From positions 92,926,612 through 92,990,611 of the forward strand of contig CM043945.1 of the NCBI GenBank assembly GCA_014529385.2: a stretch of DNA of 64,000 nucleotides. The letters are read 5' to 3'. The notes under the pieces are model-generated. The model saw only the letters and a program-made list of their open reading frames with translations. It ran no database searches and was not told the origin of the DNA. Source of the DNA: Adiantum capillus-veneris (lineage: Eukaryota; Streptophyta; Polypodiopsida; Polypodiales; Pteridaceae). Each line of letters begins with the position of its first letter. The first letter of the stretch is position 1. Position numbers and translations under genes: made by a program. Positions 21,209-38,158 of this stretch are shown piece by piece.

Positions 21209-22755
21209 TTCTTAGATGTTTTTGTGGGTTTCAGCTGTGACACAGAGGCTTTGTTGGGATCATTGGTTTTTTCTTTCTTCCTTTTGGCCTTGGAGGGGTT
21301 TTGTTGAGGAAGGAACTCCTCCTCAGCTTGCGTCATCTGGGTGTTCATATTTATTTGAGGAGAAGTAGCTAGAAGTTGCTTCGTTTCATCATCCTTGTGT
21401 TGCAGCTGTTGCGGAAAGATATTCTCTTCCTCTTGTTGCTTATCTGCTTGAGTATTCGGGATCATAGGTTCATCTTCATCTGATGAGGATTCTGAAATTC
21501 CTCTTGGCTAAGTACCTAGACTTTCAGGTGCTTGACTGTTGTTGGTTTTTTGCTGCTGATTAAAGGTGTCATTTGTAGAGACATCAACTTTGGGGGAGGG
21601 AGAATGATACAAGAATCATTCTGAACATCATCGTTTTTGCAGTATTCATAATCTGGATCATAAGGATCAAAAATAGACTCCACTAAGGGTGCAAATCTGT
21701 TTTGAATCTTAGATTGCCCTCTTCTCTGATTATTATTTTTATTAGTCTGCTTCATAGGGGCTAGTTGGAACCCCTTCCCCTTATGAGGGTTCTCATTTGT
21801 AGTCTGAGGGTGAAGGACTGGGCAGTTCTTAATCAAGTGACCTTGTTGCATGCAATGATAGCATGCATTAGGTAGGTTTCTATATACTACCTTCTGAATG
21901 TGTAGCAGATCTCCCTTGGAGTTCTTCATGGGAATCTCTTGTTTTAGTTCATGTGCTATGTCCACCTCTATGAGCAATTGTGGGTCCCATTTAGGATTAT
22001 ATCCCTCCCTTGATTTTTGACCAATCACTCTGCCTACCTTGCCACCTAGCTCTTCCAGCCAAGGATAGAAGTCCACAAGATCGTCAGTAAAGTCAACCCA
22101 TATAGGGATTCTAGAGGGATTTTCTCCCTTGGGGTTAAAACCTACATACCATCTGAACAGAGACAAGGGTATAATTTTGATCATCCAATGACTATTGCTG
22201 ATGACTTGTAATGCCATGTCAGGTTTTTCAAAGAACAACAAATAATAGTTGTTGGGTAAGTATTGGACGTGATCTACCCTCCAGTTCTTAGTCATCCAAT
22301 TCTGATTAATCTAGTTCTTAAGCGTTTCTAATGATGGCCTTGGGCCATGACAGAGCCCAATCAAGACTTTATCTTGTAGTTGTTTTTGCTAGGCCTCTAG
22401 AGTTCTGAGGGGACGACAAAGGCATCTTCAGCTTTACCTTTATTCAAATCCTCTTCTTTATTTCTATTATCTTCTCGGCTAGGACTACCTGGTTTACTTG
22501 AGTAGATTGAGGAAGGTTTGGTGTTAAGACAATGACCAGCTGGACTATTTTCAAATTGAAGATTTCCCTCAAAGAAATGGTCCACATTCTGACCCATAAC
22601 ATTCCCCTGTTGGGCATTGAAGTTCTCAACATTCTACCAAACATTAGAAATAGAGAAGTTATTAGGAGAATTACCTGATTGATTAATCCTCCTAATTTCA
22701 TTGACACCATTGGTTGATGTGGATGACAAGCTTCTCCCCATAATGTCTTCCCCAA
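21205..22755 (-). pseudogene. LINE-A ORF1 (DUF4283 plus zinc knuckle)
   Basis: The readable core on the minus strand (22295-21516) has DUF4283 words (SHWMIKIIPLSLFRWYVGF, NPSRIPIWVDFTDDL) and a CCHC knuckle, CYHCMQQGHLIKNC (C-x2-C-x4-H-x4-C), the usual plant L1 ORF1 arrangement for RNA binding. The C-terminal part (21465-21205) is Lys- and Gln-rich and ends at the TGA that overlaps the ORF2 start. Stops near 21515 and upstream of 22295 interrupt it. Upstream to about 23126 there is more Pro/Gln-rich frame, and then the 5' untranslated region to 23344. Confidence 0.82.
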
Positions 22756-23344
22756 AACCCCTTGTGACAGCAGGTATCATTTGTTAATTGACAATCTGTG
22801 CAAAGGTGGGTTATATCATCCCTGTTTGATAGCTGTTATTTAGGAGAACTACTTGAAGCTCCATTGTGATGTTGTTGAGGAAGACTGATACCAGTATGTA
22901 CGGCTTGAATGGGGGCAGTCAGATGGGCTGCTAATTGAGGATATACTGATAAACTAGGGTTTGGGGCATGGGTTAAGATGTGTTGATGAAAGCTGGACTG
23001 CACTTGCAAAGAGGGCATCTTCAGTATTGGTTCTGAAACTGCGCAATTAGTGGTTGCAATGCTCCTCTGTGGGGCGTTATTTATTTGGATGAGCCCATCC
23101 CTTAGGGCATCGTGTAGTTTACCCATCCCCCTCAGAGGGGGAAGGGTAAAGTTTAATCAGCCCTGTTTTCTGCGTAGAGGCTTCAACTATGATGTGTGCG
23201 ACACTCCTATGGTGATGAAAACGCCTGTCTCTGAGTGGAGTACCTCGAGAAGCTCGTCATCCCGACATTCTATATGTCAAAAGGAGATTTATTGAAGATG
23301 TTTTGCCTTCTCATTGCTTTCTCCTGATGTCAAGGTCTTGGATC

Positions 23345-23400
23345 ATGCCTCAATAGTTTTTAAAATAGGGTATTTAATCCTAAAGTGTCAAGAATCCTCT
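23345..23400. repeat. Right LINE-A target duplication and right part of the dispersed repeat
   Basis: 23345-23361 repeats 9674-9690 with one mismatch. The following TAAAATAGGGTATTTAA continues the dispersed repeat in the order seen without insertion at 48170-48200. Confidence 0.75.
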
Positions 23401-23403
23401 CAA

Positions 23404-23522
<119 letters not shown>

Positions 23523-23671
23523 AGGGGATTCACTTTGTATTTCTGTATGGTATCACGTGAGTGTACAAGAGGGGGGGTTTTAGAGGTCAGATATAAGCGT
23601 ATACAATAGGGGTAGCCCCCCATTATTTCATGCTCATATCGTATGCATAAGGGAGGGGGGGACCTACCCCG

Positions 23672-23672
<1 letters not shown>

Positions 23673-23703
<31 letters not shown>
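23673..23703. repeat. Poly-G tract, left arm
   Basis: 31 G residues, matched in the right arm by 32 C residues at 47647-47678 in inverted position. The tract therefore existed before the inverted duplication. Confidence 0.9.
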
Positions 23704-23704
<1 letters not shown>

Positions 23705-24184
23705 ATTAAATGCTTATGCCATAAGACACATGCCCTAACAAGCCAATTAAAGAATCTTTCATATGAAGATGTTGTTCTTGGTAGTTCAAAGAGTTAATTT
23801 ACTCCACTAGCAGACTAAGATAGCTATACCAATGAGAAAATATGGTACCTCCCTGTCCTCTCCCTTAGCTAACATCTTTAAGACTTGTTCAACAAGCTTC
23901 TAGATTTGTTGGGGTCGATGCTACCATAGACTTGACTAATCTTCTTCTATGTAGCCACTAGGCATCAATATCTTGGACATTCAGAACCTCATTAGCCTCT
24001 TCAACATCATCATCATCAATACCACCATTTGCATAGCCTTTGTCTCCACATCTGCACCCTCATTTTCTTTATTGTTGTCTTCTTGCACATCATCCAAGTC
24101 ACTCTTTTCTTCTTCTTTTTTGTATGTAAACTCAATAGCAACACCAATGGCATGATCAAGAGCTTCTCCTGCACCCACGATACC

Positions 24185-25690
<1,506 letters not shown>

Positions 25691-26456
25691 TATTGAATAG
25701 AGATCAATTGTACAAGCTCATTTGGTGTTTACCTTAAACTTGGCAGGCCTTGTGACTTTGTCACATGTTCCCTAGGCGCCAGTAGGGTAAAAGCCCTAAT
25801 TATGGGACATGCCCTGAAATAAGAGCGAACCTGGTGTCAATACAATGTAGTGCATCCTAATCAGTTACGCGACGGGACTGTATGGGTAGTAGGACTGCAG
25901 ACGTGTACATAAATGATTGGCTATAGCGCGGGTTCAAGTCCTTCTCTTGCTTCTGGCTCATGGTGGGTCTTGCAACAGGGCATTGTTTTTTTGTTCTCCA
26001 AAATGATCATCTGCCTCGCGATGCTGCAATTCTCAACCGCATTCATCAACGCTTATTTTGCAAGTAACGCAGGTTCTCAGCCACAGAATGCACCATCGTG
26101 CGCTAAAAAATGTGTAGCGTAGCTCGAGTTCTGCATTCGACAATTTCGATGTGCTTGATATGGGGCTTTTACCCTAACTGGGTTCCAATTTCCAAAAGCC
26201 CGAACTTTCAATTCATTAAAGAGTGAATGGATGGGGTGCTGCTCATTTACAATTTCCAAGGAAAGGAAGAGAGAAAGACTGAGCTGGAGCTTGAGAGGCT
26301 AGAGCTAGAGCCAGGACTCACGAGTAAATTGCTGAATGCCCATTCCTTGGGCGAATCTAGAGAGAGAGAGAGAGAGGCACCAAGGCACACGTTGTGAGAG
26401 AGCGGATTGTCCTTCTCCTCCCTTTCTTCTGTCTCTGTGCTACAAGCTAAGCTGCC

Positions 26457-26890
26457 ATGGCTGCCATTGTGTTGGAAGGTGTAGAGAAGCCTGTCTTCTT
26501 CCCTGATTTGAGAGACAAGGCCATCATCTTCAAGGGTGAGTAGGCAGCTGCCAAGGCCATTGAGCTCTATGAGGGATATGGTCTCCCCAATGGGCTCGTC
26601 CCCTTGAAGAATGTGGTGGAGGGTGGGTAGGTGGAAGAGACTGGCTTTGTGTGGCTGGTCATTAAAGAGGCTCAGAAGCATCACTTTGCGAAGGCGGATC
26701 CACTTGCAGCTACGACCAACTCATCACTTGCACCATCTCGATGAAGAGGATGAGGGAAATCCATGGAGTGAAGGCCAAGGAGCTTACTAAGATACTAGTG
26801 GATGAGAAGAACCATGACAAGATTACATTGAAGAGCATCATGGGCCTCTTGCGCACATTCCCATTCGACAACTTCGTCCTCGATGCGTAG
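26457..26890 (+). pseudogene. DUF538 family gene, left-arm copy, dead
   Basis: From ATG 26457 the frame reads MAAIVLEGVEKPVFFPDLRD, stop, AAAKAIELYEGYGLPNGLVP, stop, VEETGFVWLVIKEAQKHHFA; after a frameshift near 26698 it reads SYDQLITCTISMKRMREIHG, VKAKELTKILVDEKNHDKIT and LLRTFPFDNFV to a final TAG at 26888. This is the plant DUF538 fold: E-x-LPxGLLPL, ETGFVWL, GVKAKEL and a terminal FP-x-F motif, of full length (~145 residues). In-frame TAGs at 26541 and 26628 and the frameshift are shared with the right-arm copy, so the gene died before the duplication. The role of DUF538 proteins is not well defined. Confidence 0.85.
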
Positions 26891-26953
26891 CGCCCTCCCT
26901 CCCTCCCTCCCTCCCTCCATATTATGAATTACAACACTCCCATTGCAATAAAT

Positions 26954-28976
<2,023 letters not shown>

Positions 28977-28999
28977 AGAGAGAACGAAGGAACCTGAGG

Positions 29000-29478
29000 A
29001 TGGCTGCTAGATCTTCAATTCATAGCTCGTTCACTAGCAGCCAATATGGAGGTGGAGCTCGACCTGGATCAATTAGGCCTCCGTCAGACGCATCTGGATA
29101 CCCATTTTCTTGGTGAGCTGGAAGCCAGGTCAACAACTGCACTGATGGGTTTGGTGTCCGAGGGGTTTGGGCTGCCTACCCTCGCCCATCTTGCCCAAGA
29201 GCCAATCAACGTGAAGGCAAGCAGGTTTTTGGTAAGGATTTTTATGGGAGTGTCATCGTCTTATGTGATTGCAATGAAGGTTAATGATAGAAATGTGTGT
29301 GGAGGGTTTGTTTTTATTATTTTCTCTTGTGCTCTCTGACAAGAAATGATGTTGTAGGAGACGTACTGCAAAAGAGATGATGTAGCCTTACAAAAGAGGT
29401 CATGGCCTTCTTCCTCAACAATATAGAGCTGCAATTGAGCGCGCTGAGCAAGGGGACCCTATAGTCTTTCGCAATGAG
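29000..29478 (+). pseudogene. Two-exon gene remnant of unknown family, left-arm copy
   Basis: Exon 1 (29000-29112) encodes [20 protein letters not shown], then RPGSIRPPSDASGYPFSW, and ends at a good donor, G/GTGAGC. Exon 2 (29358-29478) begins after TTGTAG, continues in phase as RRTAKEMM, then a TAG at 29383, then PYKRGHGLLPQQYRAAIERA, EQGDPIVFRNE, and ends at a donor GTAGGC. The right arm has the same exon lengths (113 and 121 nt) and the same internal TAG, with the start ATG changed to TTG. The family is not recognised. The preserved intron shows this is a genomic copy, not a retrocopy. Confidence 0.6.
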
Positions 29479-30947
<1,469 letters not shown>

Positions 30948-33440
30948 TTTTATTATCGTCCTCGGAGGTCAACTATGACCTATGGGACCAAAGTTACATG
31001 TGATGTAGTATGTGTATGGCTGATGAGTGACTCTCGATGCTCCAAAATTGTAGTGATGAGAGTCGCAATGGAGAGCCCACACTTTGGCTGGGAGAGGAAA
31101 GTGTGTAGGTCTAAGTTATGGCTGAAAATGTGAGAGAAGCAAGTTCGGATGTGATCAAAAGCTGAGCACTCTAGTAGTGTGTGGTACTCAGACTCTCGAA
31201 CTTGCAGTGAGCATAATGTGCACAATCGATTTGACTCTTCTCCATTGCCCCAACGCCCTATCTCGAATCGAAGGAAATGGGAGCTAAGCCGAATTGCTGC
31301 GATAGTGCGTATCGCGGACAAGGGAATAGGCTCAAGCATGTAAGTGTGAGTACGGTTTCCTCTCTCAGCGAAGAACATGGTTTTGTAGTTGGGGGCAATA
31401 TAGGTGGTGTAATGTATGAAGCGTGACCCACCCGATTTCTCCCAAGCCGTAATACATTGGCGTTGTAGAAAAGCTTCATTCACTTGAGAGTCAATTGAAG
31501 CATCATGTAGCAAGTGTAATGCATCCCATCTCCCAAACCACTTCTTTATGTCTTGCATCCATCCCGGGCTCAAGATCTTGCTTTTATGCATCTTTTGAAC
31601 TTTTTTGCTTGCTTCCCATGCAATTGTAGGAAGTCGATGTGAGGGGTTTTGACGCATCTTTATCATGTACTCCACAACCCTTTCCATGCCCATAACCTCA
31701 ATTGGAAGAGATCCCGACTCAAGAAGTAGGAGCATATATGGTGTTTGTGTCTTAACTTGGAGAAAGTTTGTAAGAAAACGCTTTTGGACATTCTCAAACT
31801 CTTTCCAAGTAGACTTTGAGATGCTCCCGCCCCACACTTCAACTCCATAAAGAAGAACCGATGTCACCAATGCATCAAAAAGATACTTCTTGAGAACCCA
31901 ACACTTGATGTTTCCCGCATTACACATGTTCTCAAATGCATAATATGCTCTCTTTCCCGCTTCCAAACGACGCATAGCACATTCATACCACTTGTGATTG
32001 GATGGAACCTCAAGGCCAAGGTACTTAAAGCTCTCAACAACTTCAAGTGTCTCGTTGTTGTACACAATGCATGGCTTCTCCTTATGGTTGGTTTTCACAA
32101 GCATAACCTTTGTTTTGGATTCATTTACAATCAGCCCACTATGCAAGCAAAAGTTCTCAAGGACAACCATAAGCTTTTGTGCATCTTCTAAAGTGTGTGC
32201 TAGAAGCACTACATCATCCGCATACAACAAAAGCATGATTACCACATTGCAAATAGTGACCTCTTCAATGCCTTCTTCTTGCATAAAGTCAAGTACCATT
32301 TGTTCCAATTGATCGATGCATAGACCAAAGAGAGTTGGTGACAATGGACATACTTGTTTAACCCCAATAGTGCTTACAAAAATTTCTGAAAGTTCTCTTC
32401 CCATGCGCAATTGACAAATCACCTTCTCATAGATTCGAGAAACCGCAAGCATAAACTCACTTGGCACTTGGAGTTCTTCCATCCTTCTCCACAAATTGTT
32501 ACGTGGAATCATATCAAAGGCTTTCTTAAAGTCCACAAAACAACAATACAATCGCTTGCCTTTCAACCGACTTTCCTCCATGAGAACACGAAGAGTGACA
32601 AGATGATCAATGGTGCTATGGCATCGACGAAAACCCGCTTGTCCCTTTGCACGCTTGTCATTCTCATCAGCCCAATCACTCAATTTCATCTCCATTATGC
32701 ACCCAAACAACTTTGCCATAAGAGACCCAATCATTATAGTCCGGTAGTTGCTTACATTCTTTACATCCCCTCCTTTATGCAAAGGCTTAACCCAATTAGT
32801 ACTCCAATCATAAGGCATACCATGTTGAAGTGCAAGGTTGAGCATATCACACATCCACTCATGGGTAAAATCTCCCGTCCATTTGATCATATATCTCCGG
32901 CTTGATACCTTGAAGATCTCCCGCTTTGCGAGTGGCCAACTTTTCAAGCCCACCGCATACATCCTCAATAGTAAAAAAAGACGGCATACATGGGAGTGAA
33001 CCATAAAATGGCATTTTTTCAGTATTTTCTTGCTCATATAATTGCCTACAATGTGTGTACATATCCACTAGACTCAAGTTACCAAAATTCTCAACCCGCT
33101 TGCCTCTCAAGTTTCTCCAAAATCTTCCACATGCATGTGCCTTTTCTTGGACTTGAAATTCTTTTTGCTTTACTTCCCATCTTCTTCTCTTATTTTGAAT
33201 CAATGCCTTGTATGTATGCAAATGACTTTGATAGTTGTCTTTGTCCATAGTTGCATCAAGCTTTATCAAGGAATTTCGAGCATCTTGACATTCTTTATCA
33301 AACCACCTTTTGCGTGATCTATCTTTGTTGATACCATGGAGATGCTTTATGGCAAAGCATTCTTCCGCACAAGAACAAATAGCTTTCTTGAAAGCTTCCC
33401 ATTTAGTTTCCAATGGTGCATCACATTGAAGCTTTGTCAT
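30948..33440 (-). mobile_element. LINE-B, left-arm copy: reverse transcriptase and 3' part
   Basis: This is the minus-strand 3' half of LINE-B. The 5' part (5' UTR, ORF1, endonuclease) is missing: the RT-side sequence joins host flank directly at about 33440, at the word GTTGTGGATG that also occurs in the right-arm host flank (40700-40710). The right arm holds the reciprocal part, so the ancestral LINE-B was complete before the inverted duplication. Confidence 0.85.
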
Positions 33441-33452
33441 CCACAACGACAA
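30980..33452 (-). pseudogene. LINE-B ORF2: linker, reverse transcriptase and C-terminal zinc motif
   Basis: The upstream frame (33452-32859) is the endonuclease-RT linker, ending with KAGDLQGIKPEIYDQMDG. A 1-nt shift near 32878 leads into 33037-30980: DWSTNWVKPLHKGGDVKNVS, RCHSTIDHLVTLRVLMEESR, YCCFVDFKKAFDMIPRNNLW (motif A), GVKQVCPLSP (motif B, with Val where KQGCPLSP is usual), LLLYADDVVLLAHT (motif C, YADD). The C-terminus has CTLCSLQVRESEYHTLLEC (C-x2-C-x9-H-x4-C). About 685 codons stay open after the shift. The order is that of a LINE ORF2; the frameshift, the missing 5' half and the motif-B change make it inactive. Confidence 0.87.
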
Positions 33453-34130
33453 AGAAGGGTCCTTTCATGTAGTCAAGTAGCCATCCACTCCCTCTCTCAG
33501 ACTCTTAGACTCTCAATCTCTTTATTCAGTCGTCACGTTTAGGCTATCGTTTACATGTCATGAGTTACAACATTTCTCTAGAGATTCATAATGTGAATCT
33601 ATGCACATTACAGTCTAAGACAGATTGCGCCTTGATTGAAGCTTAGAAGCAGCAAAGTACACATGTGGATATGCCTATACTACCCACTAAGCGAGAGGCA
33701 ATGGTAGTTTCCTAGTCTATATTCAATGTGATACTATCATTTCCTTTTATACTAGTAGCAACAATGCAATCTTTTTGGGTACATCGATTTCATCTTGGAC
33801 TAGCTAGGAAGTGTACTGTAGCTGCATGTTGCAGTTGCTCACTTTCTTAGGCTCAATATTTTCTCATGATGATACCAACAATAATGAGAGATTAATATGT
33901 TGAATATCAAGCCTGTGGTGGTGTTTTCACAGGCTATTCAGTATAACATCAAGATACATCTTCCTTGCTTCCTAGCCTAGCCAACAATCAGAGAATGCTA
34001 GGGGTTGCCATTGCTTGTTGCACTATTCTAGGGTAAGTTGGGAATGAAGATTATGGAGGTTCTTTGGAGCCTCTTCTATAAAAAATGTTGCTTGCAACTG
34101 TGGATTTTGATTGAAATGATGATATTTTAA
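33441..34130. other. Left-arm flank of LINE-B, LTR-like but unproven
   Basis: Shared with the right arm (40080-40710). On the minus strand it reads TGTAACTCATGACATGTAAA, then GACTGAATAAAGAGATTGAG, with a possible AATAAA poly(A) signal, which gives it the look of a long terminal repeat. I could not find its partner. No gene is seen. Confidence 0.35.
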
Positions 34131-34604
34131 AGGGAAAATTACCAAAATACCCCTCTAATTTGTGGAAATTCCCAAAATACCCTTGTATCTATTTTGGTTG
34201 GATTGTTCAAGATTTCTTAATCTTTATTCTTTCTTTATAATTGAGATCCGTTTTTGCATGCTTAACATGTAATTTGCCACAAATTACCTCGCAAAAAAAG
34301 GCAATTATGTCTAAAGATAATCAAGCAATTCATCTCCAAAGCCTACACAATCGACTCAAATTCTGGATTTAGCATCTTATATTGATAAGCAATGAGTCTT
34401 CTTATGAAAAGCTACAAATTTTTAAATCTTTGGAGAAATTTAATTTCACAACCAGGGGTATTTTGGAAAATTTGGAAAATTTGAAGGGCACTTTGGGAAT
34501 TTATGACAAAATATTGGGGGTGTTTTGGGAATTTTTGAAATTTGAGGGGTATTTTGGGAATTTCCACAAATTAGAGGGGCATTTTGGTAATTTCCTATTT
34601 TAAA
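34131..34604. mobile_element. MITE-like inverted-repeat element, left arm
   Basis: About 50 bp at the left (AAATTACCAAAATACCCCTC, then AATTTGTGGAAATTCCCAAA) return inverted at 34540-34604. Between them lie further imperfect GGGCACTTTGGGAATTT and GGGGTATTTTGGGAATTT units. It has no coding content. The right arm keeps only one end (40045-40075) and lacks the rest plus about 70 bp of flank, so it was deleted there after the duplication. Confidence 0.7.
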
Positions 34605-35601
34605 AAGTATTGCAATGTTATCTAGATAGAGGACATTTGCTACAACCGTCGAGAGAAACATGCATAGCATCCATGGTTGTTTATTATGAGCATACCATTA
34701 TTTGTTATTTAGAGAACAATCCATTTATATGTGTGCCTTAAATCCCATGTGGGAAGCCTATTGAGTAGGTGGCTAGTATCATTTGTTTTGAGACTGAGAT
34801 TTGTATCATTTTACATGGGAAATGATGTCCGTCTTTTGACAAATTACATTGAAAATCAATTGGTTTATTTTAATTTAGTATTCCTTATATTTGTTGCTTT
34901 TCATGGTTTGTTCTCTTAACATCTATTGCAAATGAAAACACACTACGATCTATACTTCTGTTCATTTGCACTTCAACATGTATTTTTGCAAAAGCACGTG
35001 CTTCTAAAATTTTTATGTTACTAGCATACAATAAAATAGCGGGTCATTACATTCTATACGAAATCTGTATGAGGGGGGATGGCTCATTGCGAGAACGTCC
35101 ATATCTTAGCTTAGCACGTAATATACCACACATAGAGGGGTTTCTCTAATTTTGATGCACGCAGGTGACATCCCCCACTACTAATAGTGAATCCCCCGGG
35201 TTTATAGTATCCTTATTATGTAGACTCTTGCCACACGTTTTGACTAACATCTGGAAACGCTTCACGATTGCACTAGTCTTGGAACATACTTACTGCTTAG
35301 CAATTAGCTTCATAAAGTTTTGAGGATTTCGATGGCTAAAACTAGAGGATAGCACAAATGGTCTGTAGAGTTGTTGACATATTCCCTACAATCTTTCAAA
35401 GTGCAAGAGGAGCATATATGGAAATGTCTTGTCTATATATTATTGGAGATTTTAAATACTCTTCAAATGACAAAGCAAAGGCACAAGGGGGTTCTCAGTG
35501 ACAAGAAGTGGTAGCATTTGTTGATTGTGGGGAAGAGAGAACAAACTCAACTTTGAATGCAGGAAGTAAGAATACATAATTATGCAATTCTTAGATTTCT
35601 C

Positions 35602-35820
35602 TTAAGGTCAAATGTGCCATGAATCTGGCAATGAAGCATTCACCCATTGTCTATAAGCCTTTGAACAATTGCAAGCCATTCTCTTTGATGGGCTGCTTGA
35701 TTGCACCAAAGTGGTCAAGCCCAAGGTGCACTCTTTTCACCAGCATGAAAGATTCAAGACCAAATCTTGACATTCACATCAAGAATCAGAATGTAAGATC
35801 CTCGCAAGCATGTCAATGAT
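35602..35820 (+). other. Short open frame conserved in both arms (unknown)
   Basis: Contains MNLAMKHSPIVYKPLNNCKP, then FSLMGCLIAPKWSSPRCTLF and ends near SSQACQ. The right-arm counterpart (38674-38874, minus) has only a few substitutions. No family is recognised; with arms this similar, conservation alone does not prove coding. Confidence 0.3.
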
Positions 35821-36336
35821 TGGCATAAGTTTTGAACTTCAGACTTGATGAAACTTTTGAAAAATTGTGACTTTTTTTCTAAAAAATAAAGTTAAGTTAC
35901 GCGATGCCAAAATCTACGTGGAGAATTTAAATTGTCTCGTCGCTCACCAAATTCATGTAATGAATCTTGAATCATGAACGTCGCTCAGAGTTAAGTGATT
36001 TTACTCAATATTAATATTAATCATACCGTGCAACAACATCGTATCAATTTAGTTAAACGGGAAAAACTTGAGTTCAAATCAGACACCGCTACCAGAAGTA
36101 TTTTCGTGAGTAAGCACTGCAAATCACATGGGCCGCGATTGGAGGCCATGTGATTGAATACCCATGCAGGAAAATACTTAGTCAAATTTATTTATCAATA
36201 TGGCATGGAGGCATGCAATATGTCAAAAGATTGCAAGATTAGAAGTTTCAACAAAAAGCAACTTGAGCCTTAGAGATCCTAAATAAGAAAATCCAACGAG
36301 ACCTCTGTCCCTCCCTAAATTTGCAAATCATATGAG

Positions 36337-36343
<7 letters not shown>

Positions 36344-36394
<51 letters not shown>
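36344..36394. repeat. (CT)n microsatellite, left arm
   Basis: About 25 CT units; the right-arm partner is the longer (GA)n at 38057-38153 (about 48 units). The two arms differ almost two-fold in tract length, so the expansion followed the duplication. Confidence 0.95.
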
Positions 36395-36398
<4 letters not shown>

Positions 36399-36460
36399 AT
36401 TGCATGCGACTTGTAGAGCTTCAAGATTTTATGGCAAATTTGCTTATGGGCTTGTAACTA

Positions 36461-36646
36461 GTGTGCCATGATTACTTCGTAGGGAATGGTTCAATTCGGG
36501 TCCATGAAATAAATCACCATCGAATAATCCCCAATGGTAGAGAACTAATGAGCATCTATTTGGTGTCAGAAATTGATCCCGACGTGCAGACTTATATCCA
36601 AACCTTGCAAAAATGGAAAGTTAGAAACAATAGGTACTGGTATTGA
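36461..36646 (+). other. Short open frame conserved in both arms (unknown)
   Basis: Encodes MCHDYFVGNGSIRVHEINHH, then GRELMSIYLVSEIDPDVQTY and ends WKVRNNRYWY. The right copy (37806-37991, minus) differs by one residue (Ile to Ser) and has no stop. Composition is protein-like. I do not recognise the family. Confidence 0.3.
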
Positions 36647-37221
36647 TAACTATTTTACAAACATGTGTTCAAAAGATCATGATCAATGCATTATGTGCTC
36701 GGATGCTTGTGCCCACACAAAAAAGAGAAAGAACCATACGTAAGTATGGTGGGGGAGGTGGCACCATCCTCACCCAATTATTATAAACCATAGGGAATGC
36801 GCCCTTCCTCCGTATACTTGTTTTCTCCTCCATTGTTGAAGGGTTACGATATGTTTCTCCTCCATTGTTAGAGGGTCACCTTTGCTTCTCTTCTAGTAAC
36901 AAAGGATCGCTTGGTTTGGGATCTATAATGCATCATGAAGAATTCATTGCCTTCAAGATTTGGCTAGAAATCTAATGAGAATTAGCTACCATACATGGAA
37001 TGAGTTGCAATCTATTACCTTCATTGCTACTATACGTCCCTTGTGGGCAATCTCAACCTTATCACCATGTCTTTTGTCTACATGAAAATTTCCTCCTATC
37101 CTCAATATTCAATAGATCCTCATTCATATGTGGAGATTCTCAAATAGTCCAAAGCTTCCTTTGCAAGTTTTTGTTTCACATCCCTCTCTATAACTGCATT
37201 ACAAGTGACCTGTCTAATTCA

Positions 37222-37230
37222 CGAGCTGAA
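37222..37230. other. Centre (spacer) of the giant palindrome
   Basis: Nine bases (CGAGCTGAA) separate perfectly complementary arms: CCTGTCTAATTCA on the left and TGAATTAGACAGG on the right. Arm identity begins immediately on each side. Confidence 0.93.
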
Positions 37231-37805
37231 TGAATTAGACAGGTCACTTGTAATGCAGTTATAGAGAGAGATGTGAAACAAAAACTTGCAAAGGAAGCTT
37301 TGGACTATTTGAGAATCTCCACATATGAATGAGGATCTATTGAATCTTGAGGATAGGAGGAAATTTTCATGTAGACAAAAGACATGGTGATAAGGTTGAG
37401 ATTGCCCACAAGGGAGGTATAGTAGCAATGAAGGTAATAGATTGCAACTCATTCCATGTATGGTAGCTAATTCTCATTAGATTTCTAGCCAAATCTTGAA
37501 GGCAATGAATTCTTCATGATGCATTATAGATCCCAAACCAAGCGATCCTTTGTTACTAGAAGAGAAGCAAAGGTGACCCTCTAACAATGGAGGAGAAACA
37601 TATCGTAACCCTTCAACAATGGAGGAGAAAACAAGTATACGGAGGAAGGGCGCATTCCCTATGGTTTATAATAATTGGGTGAGGATGGTGCCACCTCCCC
37701 CACCATACTTACGTATGGTTCTTTCTCTTTTTTGTGTGGGCACAAGCATCCGAGCACATAATGCATTGATCATGATCTTTTGAACACATGTTTGTAAAAT
37801 AGTTA

Positions 37806-37991
37806 TCAATACCAGTACCTATTGTTTCTAACTTTCCATTTTTGCAAGGTTTGGATATAAGTCTGCACGTCGGGATCAATTTCTGACACCAAATAGATGC
37901 TCATTAGTTCTCTACCATTGGGGCTTATTCGATGGTGATTTATTTCATGGACCCGAATTGAACCATTCCCTACGAAGTAATCATGGCACAC
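37806..37991 (-). other. Right-arm copy of the WKVRNNRYWY open frame
   Basis: 61 codons, inverted counterpart of 36461-36646, with HRISPNGRE where the left arm has HRIIPNGRE. Unknown. Confidence 0.3.
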
Positions 37992-38053
37992 TAGTTACAA
38001 GCCCATAAGCAAATTTGCCATAAAATCTTGAAGCTCTACAAGTCGCATGCAAT

Positions 38054-38158
<105 letters not shown>

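Larger units (their letters stand above)
9691..23344 (-). mobile_element. Full-length plant L1-type LINE (LINE-A), split by CACTA element 2
   Basis: Reading on the minus strand from 23344: an ORF1 with DUF4283 and a zinc knuckle, then ORF2 with endonuclease, reverse transcriptase and zf-RVT regions, then an oligo(A) tail (T run at 9691-9697). Both sides carry the ~17 bp duplication described at 9674-9690 and 23345-23361. After removing CACTA element 2 and one copy of its 3-bp duplication (7641 bp), the LINE is about 6.0 kb, the usual size for plant L1 elements, so it appears to be a full-length insertion. ORF1 and ORF2 both carry stops and frameshifts, so it is inactive. Confidence 0.9.

Noticed and set aside
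25925-25960. GCGGGTTCAAGTCC resembles a tRNA B box or T-arm
   Set aside because: No matching stems, anticodon arm or acceptor stem can be drawn around it, and no A box lies at the right distance.
37000-37452. A gene reading MSCNLLPSLLLY on both sides of the palindrome centre
   Set aside because: Both frames run across the symmetry axis and exist only because the arms mirror each other; no family is recognised and the ends differ only by the spacer.
36461-37991. The giant palindrome as a terminal inverted repeat transposon (Polinton or Mutator type)
   Set aside because: The arms meet with a 9-nt spacer and there is no internal unique region, transposase, polymerase or integrase; the outer ends lie in microsatellites without a target duplication.
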